Source: Planctomycetaceae bacterium
GTDB lineage: Bacteria > Planctomycetota > Planctomycetia > Pirellulales > Thermoguttaceae
Direction: 5' to 3'
Assembly: GCA_004556055.1 (NCBI GenBank)
Contig: SFIW01000016.1
Location: 29,554-93,553, forward strand
DNA length: 64,000 bases
In this document: positions 8,062-15,448 of the stretch, piece by piece
Layout: each line of letters starts with the position of its first letter
How positions within the stretch are numbered: position 1 is the first letter of the stretch
Made by a program: the position numbers and the translations under genes
The notes under the pieces: generated by a model
What the model was told of the DNA's origin: nothing
The model's database searches: none
Seen by the model: only the letters and a program-made list of their open reading frames with translations

Positions 8062-8490
8062 TCACTCGACGTTTCCTTCGCCCGTGTAGACAATGTCGAC
8101 GACTTGTCCTTTCTTCTCGATCTTCACGGCGATCTTTTCCGTAAAGGCGACGGCGGGGAAGTCTTCAATTTGTTGAGCCATTCGATCCGGATAGAGGGGA
8201 TCGGGGGCGAATTCGCCGACGACCTTGCCGCCAAGGCAGGTGACGTTGTAATCTCCCGCGGGAACCTCCGCTTCGAAAACGCCGTCCTTAATGGGAGCGC
8301 CGTAGGCCGCGCCCTGACCGTCGGAAGACTTAAAGGTGACGGAGCCCGTGTCGACCGTCTCGTCGGCAACCTTTACCGATCCGGTGATATGAAGGAGTTT
8401 GGGACCTTTACTGCAACCAACCGCGACGAGCGCGCAACAGCAGAGTGCGGCGAGAAGAAGGAATTTATTTTTCATGCGTTCGACTTTCAT
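8062..8490 (-). CDS. Small lipoprotein, paralogue of the 6357 gene
   Basis: A 142-aa lipoprotein with a Cys-rich signal segment and lipobox AVGC, then a single beta-sandwich domain with ITGSVKVADETVDTGSVTF and the conserved PDPLYPDR segment shared with the 6357 protein (DPLYPDR). It lacks that protein's His-rich tail. It lies 56 bases downstream of a DUF1559 gene. Two starts are possible, 8490 and 8475, neither with a clear ribosome site; 8475 gives the more standard signal peptide (MKNKFLLL). Confidence 0.85.
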   Translation of the reverse strand: MKVERMKNKFLLLAALCCCALVAVGCSKGPKLLHITGSVKVADETVDTGSVTFKSSDGQGAAYGAPIKDGVFEAEVPAGDYNVTCLGGKVVGEFAPDPLYPDRMAQQIEDFPAVAFTEKIAVKIEKKGQVVDIVYTGEGNVE

Positions 8491-8546
8491 TTTATGTAAG
8501 GAGAAACGGCGGAACGAGGAAGCTCCGCCGTCATATTAACAGGAGA

Positions 8547-9542
8547 TCATTCCGAAACCGTTTCGCCGCCGCGGGTCGAACCGATCGCCTTCCACGTGTC
8601 GGCGGCGATCGTGTCGGAGAAGAAGCGGACGGAACCGTCGGCCATCGCGGCGTTGACGCCGCCGGAGTGGTTGGAACGCGCCGCGTAGTATTCGGTGGAG
8701 GCAATTTCGACGCAAGGACGACGAGGATCGCTCGCGCCGGCCGCCGACGAGACGTCAGGACATGTGCCGGAGTACATTGCGTCGGGAGAAGAGGAGTTCG
8801 GCGTCAGGAGCGTGCTGAACATGGACCCCATGCGTTCGTCGTTGTAGACGTCGCCGCGCTTATCGCCGTCGGTCGTGCCGTTGACGAGGAGGAGTTCCGA
8901 GAAGAGCATCGTATTGGAGGTTCCGTCGGTGATCTCCGCAAGGGTGACGAACTTACTGAGTTTGAAGCAAGCGCCGTCGAACTTCGTGTAGAGGTGAGCG
9001 TGCTGAGGATTACAGTCGTCGCCGTGGCTATAAGCGTGGTAACCTGTGCAACCGACGTAGTTCATACGAGAACGACCGTACGTTTCGGAAGGAGCGATTT
9101 CATTATCGACTTTGTCGCTCGGGCAGTACATGATGCTGAACTTCGCGCTTTCGCACGCCTGAGGATCGCGGTTGGAATTTCCTTCTTGGTTGTTCGGATA
9201 CTGGTGAAAGTGTTTGCTGAAGTCGTACTGCTGAGCGAGCGCGGCTTGTTCGACAAAACCGTACATACGCGGAACCCAGGTGCAACGTTTGTCGTTGTTA
9301 AGTCCATGGGCCGGAGAGTCGCCCATAGTCGCGCCGAGGGGCAGATACTGCTTATTAATGTCGGCGTAGTTGTGAACGGCCAGAGCCCACTGCTTGAGGT
9401 TGTTCGTGCATTGCATACGACGAGCCGCTTCGCGCGCCGCTTGGACGGCGGGAAGGAGGAGACCAATTAAGATACCGATGATTGCGATGACGACAAGAAG
9501 CTCAACGAGGGTAAAGCCGCGTCGGATAATGTTCTTATTCAT
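8547..9542 (-). CDS. DUF1559 pseudopilin-like protein (cassette B)
   Basis: A 331-aa DUF1559 protein with the N-terminal GFTLVELLVVIAIIG pilin-like helix, the AARRMQCTNNLKQWALAVHNYADIN block and the C-terminal HSGGVNAAMADG motif. It matches the cassette A protein through most of its length, including shared YPNNQEG, YCPSD and DGTSNTMLFSE segments, so the two cassettes arose by tandem duplication. It leads into the lipoprotein at 8062. The ribosome site before ATG 9542 is weak (TAGG). Confidence 0.95.
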   Translation of the reverse strand: MNKNIIRRGFTLVELLVVIAIIGILIGLLLPAVQAAREAARRMQCTNNLKQWALAVHNYADINKQYLPLGATMGDSPAHGLNNDKRCTWVPRMYGFVEQAALAQQYDFSKHFHQYPNNQEGNSNRDPQACESAKFSIMYCPSDKVDNEIAPSETYGRSRMNYVGCTGYHAYSHGDDCNPQHAHLYTKFDGACFKLSKFVTLAEITDGTSNTMLFSELLLVNGTTDGDKRGDVYNDERMGSMFSTLLTPNSSSPDAMYSGTCPDVSSAAGASDPRRPCVEIASTEYYAARSNHSGGVNAAMADGSVRFFSDTIAADTWKAIGSTRGGETVSE

Positions 9543-9834
9543 TGCCTATTCCAAGAAAAATAAGGGTTTTATAAAACTATGTAATAAAAGAACGCAGTCG
9601 CGTTCATTTAGTCCAAAAATCAGTCCCCTCGACGAGAAGGACGTTTTTTACAAACATTCCGTAAAGGTTTTTGTTCACAATTGTCCTTTAAAAAACTGGT
9701 TGTGCGTAAACAGTATATCGACCAAATTTCCCCGCGTCAACACTTCTAAAGAAATATTTCTCACACAAAAATCTTCTTTGAGCTATCGTGTCGACTTACT
9801 GCGCGCCTCATGATAGAGTAAACCCCGTCTTCCC
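9543..9834. other. AT-rich intergenic region without a gene
   Basis: The region between the divergent cassette B and the Cys-repeat gene is visibly more AT-rich than its surroundings. It must hold the cassette B promoter, but no clear -35/-10 pair was found for it. I see no open frame with a convincing start. Confidence 0.6.
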
Positions 9835-9862
9835 TTGTTGGTTTCGCCTAATCTTATATAAT
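9835..9862 (+). promoter_or_regulatory. Promoter of the Cys-repeat TPR gene
   Basis: TTGTTG (9835-9840) and a perfect TATAAT (9857-9862) are spaced by 16 bases. The expected transcript would have a leader of about 100 bases. Confidence 0.65.
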
Positions 9863-9968
9863 TCAAAGAATATGTCGCGCGTTGGCGAAAGGAACGCGTT
9901 CCTGGTTCGAAGGGCGAACGGGACGTTTCGGGCGCGAACGCGGCAATGCAAAAGGGAAAGTTCCTAAT

Positions 9969-12023
9969 ATGACGCATACTCTTTTTCAGGCTCTCGTAGA
10001 TTTCATGACCTCGCCCGCCGCTCTTACCGTCGGCGCGTGCTGCGGCGCGTTGACGGCGATTCATTGCGGTTGCGGTTGCGGTTGTGGCGGAGGAGACGAC
10101 GATCATGACGACGACGCAGAAAACGCCGATTTCCGATTCTCCAAAGAGGAGTTGAAGGAATATCAGGAATACGTGGAACAGACAAACGCGCGGATTAACG
10201 AACTCGTCGAAACTCTCGACGACGACAGGGACGAGGAGAATAAGCGCGAGCTCCTCGACGAGCTGATCGAATGTTATCTTTCGCGCGCCGCGCGACTCCA
10301 AGAAGAAGGGGAAGAGGACGCCGCTTGCGACGATTACGGCGCCGCCTTTACACGTTATTACGAATTCGTCGGCGAGTTCGGCGAATCTCTCCCGCTCCTC
10401 AAGCGCGTCGCCGCGGGGCGCCTGAACTACGGGATTCTCCTCAACGATTGCGGCGATCTTGACGCGGCGGACGACGAATACGCGCGCGCGGAAGAGGCTA
10501 ATACGCGCATCGCCGAATGCGGCGACAAGGAAGCGGCTATCGACCTCCTCGGAATCAGATTGAATCGCGCGTCGATCGCCTTTGAACGCGGCGATCACGC
10601 CGAAAGCTTCAACGCCCTCGACGAAATCGCCGAAGAATTCCGCGTTTTGTCGGAAAAGCCCGAGTATAAGGATTCCGAAGCTCTCTATTATCTCGCGAAA
10701 ACCTACGCGACGAAAGCGAGCTTCTTACGCGCGACCCTCGACGAAGACGACCTCGGCTCGTCCGAGGCCGCCGAAGCCTCCCTGGCATATCGCAATGCGA
10801 TCGACGTCTACCGCGCGCTCATCAACGGCGGGGCGACGCAATATCTTCGCGATTTGGCGGACGGGCTCGTCGGTTACGTCGCCGCGACCGCGACGCGCGC
10901 GAAGGAAGATTTGCAAAACGCCGAAGAGCTCCTCCGCGAAGCGTGCGCCGCGTATCAGAAGACGATCGCCCTAGGGGAACAGGACGCGTGCGTCGACCTC
11001 TTCGACGCGACCCTCCAGCGCGGCGAGTTGCTTATGAAGCTCGAACGAAAAGCGGACGCCGAGAAACTCTACTCTTCAATTATCGACGCCTTTGAAACCT
11101 TTGGCGATTCCGGCGAACTGCCTCTAATGGAAGGGCTCGCGATCGCGTATCAGCGTCGCGCGGCGCTCCAAAAGGGACGCGAGAGCGCGACGACGACGAT
11201 CAAAGATCTCTCCCACGCCATTGCGCTCCAGAGAGGAATCGCCGATTCTCTCATCGAAACACTCGGAGAAGACGGCGCTTCGAAAGGTTCGTGCGGGGAG
11301 CGCTGTCACTGCGGCGACAGTTGCGGTTGCGATTCTCACGACCATAAGAAGTGCGATTGCGGGCCTGACTGCAAGTGCGGTTGTCAAGAAGGCAAAGAAT
11401 GTACGTGCGGTAAAGACGGCAAGCAATGCGATTGCGGACCGGATTGCACATGCGGTTGCCAAGAAGGAAAAGAATGTACGTGCGGTAAAGACGGCAAGCA
11501 ATGCGATTGCGGGCCGGACTGCAAGTGCGGCTGTCAAGAAGGCAAAGAATGTACGTGCGGTAAAGACGGTAAGAAGTGCGATTGCGGGCCTGACTGCAAG
11601 TGCGGCTGTCAAGAAGGCAAAGAATGTACGTGCGGTAAAGACGACAAGCAATGCGATTGCGGGCCTGACTGCAAGTGCGGCTGTCAAGAAGGCAAAGAAT
11701 GTACGTGCGGTAAAGACGATAAGAAATACGGTTGCGAAGAGGGCGATTCTTGCGGCTGCGGCTCGTGCGGCTGCGGCTGCGGGGGCGAGGAAGGTCGTAA
11801 ATTCCTGGTGAAGCGCTGGGTGAACGATAATTTCCGCGCGTTGACGGAGCTCTACTACGAGCGGATTCAGGCGTTCCTTGAACGCTGCGAAAAGGATCGC
11901 GCGATCGCGGACTGTATGGAAGCGGAGCGCCTCTACAAGGAATATCGCGCCGTACTTCACGACGACGAGGTTCTTGACGAAGAATACCTCGACATGATCC
12001 GAACGCTCCGCATCGCGCTCTAA
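9969..12023 (+). CDS. TPR-like protein with five metallothionein-like Cys repeats
   Basis: A 684-aa protein. The first 25 residues include a short hydrophobic stretch, then a first metal-ligand-like cluster CGCGCGCGGG followed by DDDHDDD. Residues about 55-440 are helical and TPR-like. From residue 462 there are five tandem 25-residue repeats with the pattern CDCGPDCKCGCQEGKECTC plus a GKDGKQ linker, seven Cys each, then a final cluster CGCGSCGCGCG. A last helical segment closes the protein. The CxC/CxxC density resembles metallothioneins, so binding of Zn, Cu or Cd is a reasonable inference, but no known metallothionein family has this exact repeat. I prefer ATG 9969; the frame is also open from TTG 9882. 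It is flanked by its own promoter and terminator. Confidence 0.85.
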   Translation: MTHTLFQALVDFMTSPAALTVGACCGALTAIHCGCGCGCGGGDDDHDDDAENADFRFSKEELKEYQEYVEQTNARINELVETLDDDRDEENKRELLDELIECYLSRAARLQEEGEEDAACDDYGAAFTRYYEFVGEFGESLPLLKRVAAGRLNYGILLNDCGDLDAADDEYARAEEANTRIAECGDKEAAIDLLGIRLNRASIAFERGDHAESFNALDEIAEEFRVLSEKPEYKDSEALYYLAKTYATKASFLRATLDEDDLGSSEAAEASLAYRNAIDVYRALINGGATQYLRDLADGLVGYVAATATRAKEDLQNAEELLREACAAYQKTIALGEQDACVDLFDATLQRGELLMKLERKADAEKLYSSIIDAFETFGDSGELPLMEGLAIAYQRRAALQKGRESATTTIKDLSHAIALQRGIADSLIETLGEDGASKGSCGERCHCGDSCGCDSHDHKKCDCGPDCKCGCQEGKECTCGKDGKQCDCGPDCTCGCQEGKECTCGKDGKQCDCGPDCKCGCQEGKECTCGKDGKKCDCGPDCKCGCQEGKECTCGKDDKQCDCGPDCKCGCQEGKECTCGKDDKKYGCEEGDSCGCGSCGCGCGGEEGRKFLVKRWVNDNFRALTELYYERIQAFLERCEKDRAIADCMEAERLYKEYRAVLHDDEVLDEEYLDMIRTLRIAL
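11352..11726 (+). repeat. Five tandem 75-bp repeats inside a CDS
   Basis: Copies start at 11352, 11427, 11502, 11577 and 11652. They are nearly identical at the DNA level, copies 4 and 5 differing at only a few bases. Each encodes one 25-residue, seven-Cys unit. Confidence 0.97.
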
Positions 12024-12054
12024 CGCGCCGCGAAGTCTTCTGAACGCTAACAAA

Positions 12055-12088
12055 GGGCGTTTCGAGTTCGACTCGGAACGCCTTTTTT
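12055..12088 (+). terminator. Terminator after the Cys-repeat gene
   Basis: GGCGTTTCGAGT and ACTCGGAACGCC pair around TCG with one T-G pair, followed by TTTTTT. Confidence 0.85.
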
Positions 12089-12279
12089 ATCGCCTAGTCA
12101 TATCGTCAAACTCAACGGTCCTGCAATGATCTTTACGCGCGTTTAAAGGAGCGGTCGACATAAAAGACGGTAGATTGAATAACGCGTCAAAACGCGCGAG
12201 AAAGGCGATAGAAAGCGTCGAGGAATAAAGAGATTATAGAGAGACTTTGACGAATCGCTTTGGAAGAACCGCGATCAAA
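12089..12279. other. Intergenic spacer between convergent genes
   Basis: Non-coding stretch between two facing terminators. Nothing else was recognised in it. Confidence 0.6.
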
Positions 12280-12314
12280 AGAAAAGGCGTCCCGAGAATT
12301 TCGAGACGCCTTTT
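12280..12314 (-). terminator. Terminator after the HzsA-related gene
   Basis: On the minus strand a 10-bp stem (GGCGTCTCGA with TCGGGACGCC, one T-G pair) closes a five-base loop and is followed by TTTTCTTTT. Confidence 0.85.
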
Positions 12315-12344
12315 GGCGTTTAGTTTACCGCGAACGAATCATTT

Positions 12345-15236
12345 TCACTTTTTGGGGAGAATGATCGTCTGGTTTTCGTTGAAAGAAGCGTGGATGACGT
12401 CGCCGTCGTTGATGCGATAGGCGATGCGGAGGGTCTTGACCTTGCCGAAGACCGGATCGCCGAAGATATCGTTGTACTTCTTGCCCGCAGGTAGCGGAAT
12501 GACGCGCGAGCCGTTGAAGTATTCCTTGAGTTTTTCAAGGACGTCGACGCGTTCGGCTTCTTCGCCAGGGCCGTAGTTGGCGCCGACCAGTTCGACTTTC
12601 ACGTTGTCGTTCTTGACTTCCGCGAGGGCGATTTCAAGCTGAGCGTCCTGAACGCGCTTGTTCGGGTCGAACTTGGGATCCGCGTTGGGGAGGAGCTTGA
12701 GCGGGGGCAAGAAGGCGCTGGTGTCGCCGTCTTGACGGACGTCGAAGCGGTTGATCTTAGGCGCGGTGGCGATACGCGGGCGAATCTTCGGAGCCGTGTT
12801 GATCGCGACGCTGTCCGGGTCGTACATGGCGCGGATTTCTTCGTCGCCAAGGTACGGGCCGTTGACGTCGATCCAGGCAATGAGACGTTCGCGCGCTTCG
12901 CCTTCAACCTTAACGCCGTGGTGTTCTCCGGAGAGAGCGTTGTGCGCAAGGCGGCTGACCGGGGAGTACGCGGAGTACGGCGGGAGCGTTCTGAGGTTGT
13001 CGGGATCGTTCGTGCCGTAAGCTTCGACGATGAAGAGGCCGGCGATGTTCTTAGGAACGTTGTGTTCGTCGCGTTCTTTCGCGCCGCCCCACGGGGTGTC
13101 GCCGGTGACGAACGTCATGTAGGGTTCATAGAAGGGGCTGACGTCGTCCGGACGGTGATGAACCCACGCCCACCAACCCTTAGTGGAGGGACGCCAGGTC
13201 ATGTTGATCGTCTGATACGCCTTGTTTTCAGGATCGCCGTGGCACTTGATGCAGTACTTTTCAATGACGGGATCTTGGACGAAACGCTTGTAGGAGATCG
13301 ATTCTGCGGCCCCCCAGCTGGGCTGTTCGAGATCCTTGGCGGGACGCGTGACCGCTTTACCGACTTGAGCGCCGTCGGCGGCGACGTTCGCCTGGGTGTT
13401 GAGCTGCGATTCATGGCAGCCTGTGCAACCGCGGCGTTCGCCGGGCATGACGCTGGTGAAGGTGCGCATGACGTGGATGGCGCGACCTTCCGCGTCGAGC
13501 ATTTCAAAGAAGATCGCTTCGCCTGCGGGAACCTTGAAGTTCACGCTGCCGTCGTCTTCGATCGGAACGGTTCCGAGGATGCGCTTGACGCCGTCCGCCT
13601 GGAAGACGGAGACGGCGGGACCGTCGTGCTGAACCGTCTTGTTCCACGTCGTGTAGGTCTTGGGATCCATCTGTACGACGCGGATGTACTTGCCGTTCTT
13701 CTTGAGTTCCGGATACTTTTCGGTGCCTTCGAAGACGTTGTTGGAGTAGAGCTCGCCAGGAGCGGGCTTTTCGCCGACGCCGATCTTGGGCCACTTGACG
13801 ACGTCAGGCTTGACGGGGTAGAGACCTTCGCGGTTGACGACGGGAATCGCGTGATACGCGTTATACTCGCCGCGATAGATCAATTCCTTGTTGCCGTAGA
13901 CGTCCATAAGGTAGAGACGGAAGAACCAACCGTTGTCGGAACCGCTGTAGAGGTGGCCGCCTTCGCGCGCGCTGACGAGGAAATATTCTTCGCTAAGAGG
14001 ATAGGGGGTCTTGTACGCGAAGATTTTACCCGATTCGTGATAGTCGACTTTCGGGGCGGGATCGGTCGGGCCGTTGCCGACTTCAGGCCACGCGACTTCG
14101 CGGGTGACGCGATCGAGACCGTCGGGATAGTTCAAACCGGCGGTGGGGTCGATAATGCCGATGGAGCCGTTGAACCAAGCATGGTGACCGACGGCGGTGA
14201 AGATGACTTTGGAGCTATTCGGAATAGCGCGGGCCTCGGTGAGGACGTCGGGCCAAGTCGACTGGTTGCCGTAGAAGGTCTGCTGGTTCGTGCCGTCGGG
14301 ATTCATGGTCCAGAGGGACTGAACGCGCCAAAGAGCCTTGTCGGTATATTCCCAACGCGTGAAGATGACGCGACCGTCGTTCAGCATGGAGGGGAGATAT
14401 TCCGGTTCGCCGTTGGCGGAGATGACGTAGATGTTCTTACCGTCGGCGTCGCAACGCGTGACCGCGAAGGAGTGGGTCATCGGCATGCAACGGACGTAAG
14501 AGTGCTGGCGGCTGGAGCAGAAGGTGATTTTGCCGTCGGGCGTGTAGATCGGGTCGAGATCGTCGTAATCGCCGAAGGTCAACTGCTTGAATTCGGAACC
14601 GTCGAGATTGCACTCGTAGAGGTGGAAAGACTTGTCGCCTTTAGGCTGGAAGGAGAAGAGGAGCTTCTTGCAGTCGTAGGAGACGTCGGGACGCCAGAAG
14701 CTGCCTTCATGATCCTTGAGGACGTCGACGACTTCGCCGCCGGGGTTCAAACCGACGATGAGGAGCTTCCCGCCCGGTTCCGCCATGAAACCGTTTCGAT
14801 GACGCGCTTCATGACCCCATTCGTCCGTCGCGTCTCCCGGCTTCCCTTTCGGATACGGGTTGTCGATGAGGACGATCTTATCGAAGTCGATAAGCGGGTT
14901 CATAAAGGTGATATCGCGCTTGACTTTGCGAACTTCGAGGTAAAGCTCCTCGGCAAGTTCGGGAGTCTCGGTCGCGCCGTCAATCTTCTTTTCGAGTTCG
15001 TCGAGTTTCGCGAGTTGTTCGTCGAAATCGGGTGCGTCGTCGAGATCGGAAAGACGATCGGCGAGATCGCGCGCATATCCAATCTCTTGTTTCGCCTTCT
15101 CAAAGGTCGGTTCGTCGTCGCATTGGAAAAGCCACTCGGTTTTGAGTTGCTCCATCCCCTGAGGGGTAATTTCCGACGCCGTTAGACCCGTTGTCGCCAA
15201 AAACGCGACAAAGAGCGCCAGCAGTGTTTTTTTCAT
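12345..15236 (-). CDS. Hydrazine synthase alpha-related dihaem cytochrome
   Basis: A 963-aa exported protein related to the HZS_alpha family. Residues 1-20 are a signal peptide. Residues about 150-560 form a TolB-like beta-propeller (FSFQPKGDKSFHLYECNLDG, YTPDGKITFCSSRQHS). A cytochrome c part carries two haem motifs, CTGCH at 604-608 and CIKCH at 662-666. In anammox bacteria HzsA takes part in hydrazine synthesis. Related proteins without the anammox pathway are widespread in planctomycetes and verrucomicrobia, where their role is unknown, so a redox function outside the cytoplasm is the safe statement. None of the neighbours is an HzsB/C or hydroxylamine oxidoreductase gene. It has its own promoter and terminator. 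Confidence 0.88.
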   Translation of the reverse strand: MKKTLLALFVAFLATTGLTASEITPQGMEQLKTEWLFQCDDEPTFEKAKQEIGYARDLADRLSDLDDAPDFDEQLAKLDELEKKIDGATETPELAEELYLEVRKVKRDITFMNPLIDFDKIVLIDNPYPKGKPGDATDEWGHEARHRNGFMAEPGGKLLIVGLNPGGEVVDVLKDHEGSFWRPDVSYDCKKLLFSFQPKGDKSFHLYECNLDGSEFKQLTFGDYDDLDPIYTPDGKITFCSSRQHSYVRCMPMTHSFAVTRCDADGKNIYVISANGEPEYLPSMLNDGRVIFTRWEYTDKALWRVQSLWTMNPDGTNQQTFYGNQSTWPDVLTEARAIPNSSKVIFTAVGHHAWFNGSIGIIDPTAGLNYPDGLDRVTREVAWPEVGNGPTDPAPKVDYHESGKIFAYKTPYPLSEEYFLVSAREGGHLYSGSDNGWFFRLYLMDVYGNKELIYRGEYNAYHAIPVVNREGLYPVKPDVVKWPKIGVGEKPAPGELYSNNVFEGTEKYPELKKNGKYIRVVQMDPKTYTTWNKTVQHDGPAVSVFQADGVKRILGTVPIEDDGSVNFKVPAGEAIFFEMLDAEGRAIHVMRTFTSVMPGERRGCTGCHESQLNTQANVAADGAQVGKAVTRPAKDLEQPSWGAAESISYKRFVQDPVIEKYCIKCHGDPENKAYQTINMTWRPSTKGWWAWVHHRPDDVSPFYEPYMTFVTGDTPWGGAKERDEHNVPKNIAGLFIVEAYGTNDPDNLRTLPPYSAYSPVSRLAHNALSGEHHGVKVEGEARERLIAWIDVNGPYLGDEEIRAMYDPDSVAINTAPKIRPRIATAPKINRFDVRQDGDTSAFLPPLKLLPNADPKFDPNKRVQDAQLEIALAEVKNDNVKVELVGANYGPGEEAERVDVLEKLKEYFNGSRVIPLPAGKKYNDIFGDPVFGKVKTLRIAYRINDGDVIHASFNENQTIILPKK

Positions 15237-15341
15237 TCGTAATTCATCCTACGTTAAAACAGAAAATGGAGCCTCAGGATTAAGGCGGCTCCCATATGCT
15301 TCTCTCACACAGATCGTTAAGAAACGATTTTGTGTCGAACT

Positions 15342-15370
15342 ATTCTAACAATCGCCGCCCCTCGCGTCAA
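15342..15370 (-). promoter_or_regulatory. Promoter of the HzsA-related gene
   Basis: On the minus strand TTGACG (15365-15370) and TAGAAT (15342-15347) are spaced by 17 bases, about 105 bases before the start. Confidence 0.65.
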
Positions 15371-15448
15371 GAACATTGGGGCGCAAATACTAAAAAAAAT
15401 ACGGAAGATAGGCGATTTCTTTAAAATAAATTCTGTGCAACGATTCCT

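Noticed and set aside
8445..9470. 341-codon plus-strand frame
   Set aside because: Antisense to the DUF1559 gene of cassette B; Arg/Val-rich composition without family features.
11352..11726. Possible CRISPR array
   Set aside because: The 75-bp units are directly adjacent without spacers and code for protein in frame.
12732..15185. 817-codon plus-strand frame
   Set aside because: Antisense to the HzsA-related gene. Long antisense frames are common here because of the GNC-rich codon bias; it has no domain or ribosome site.
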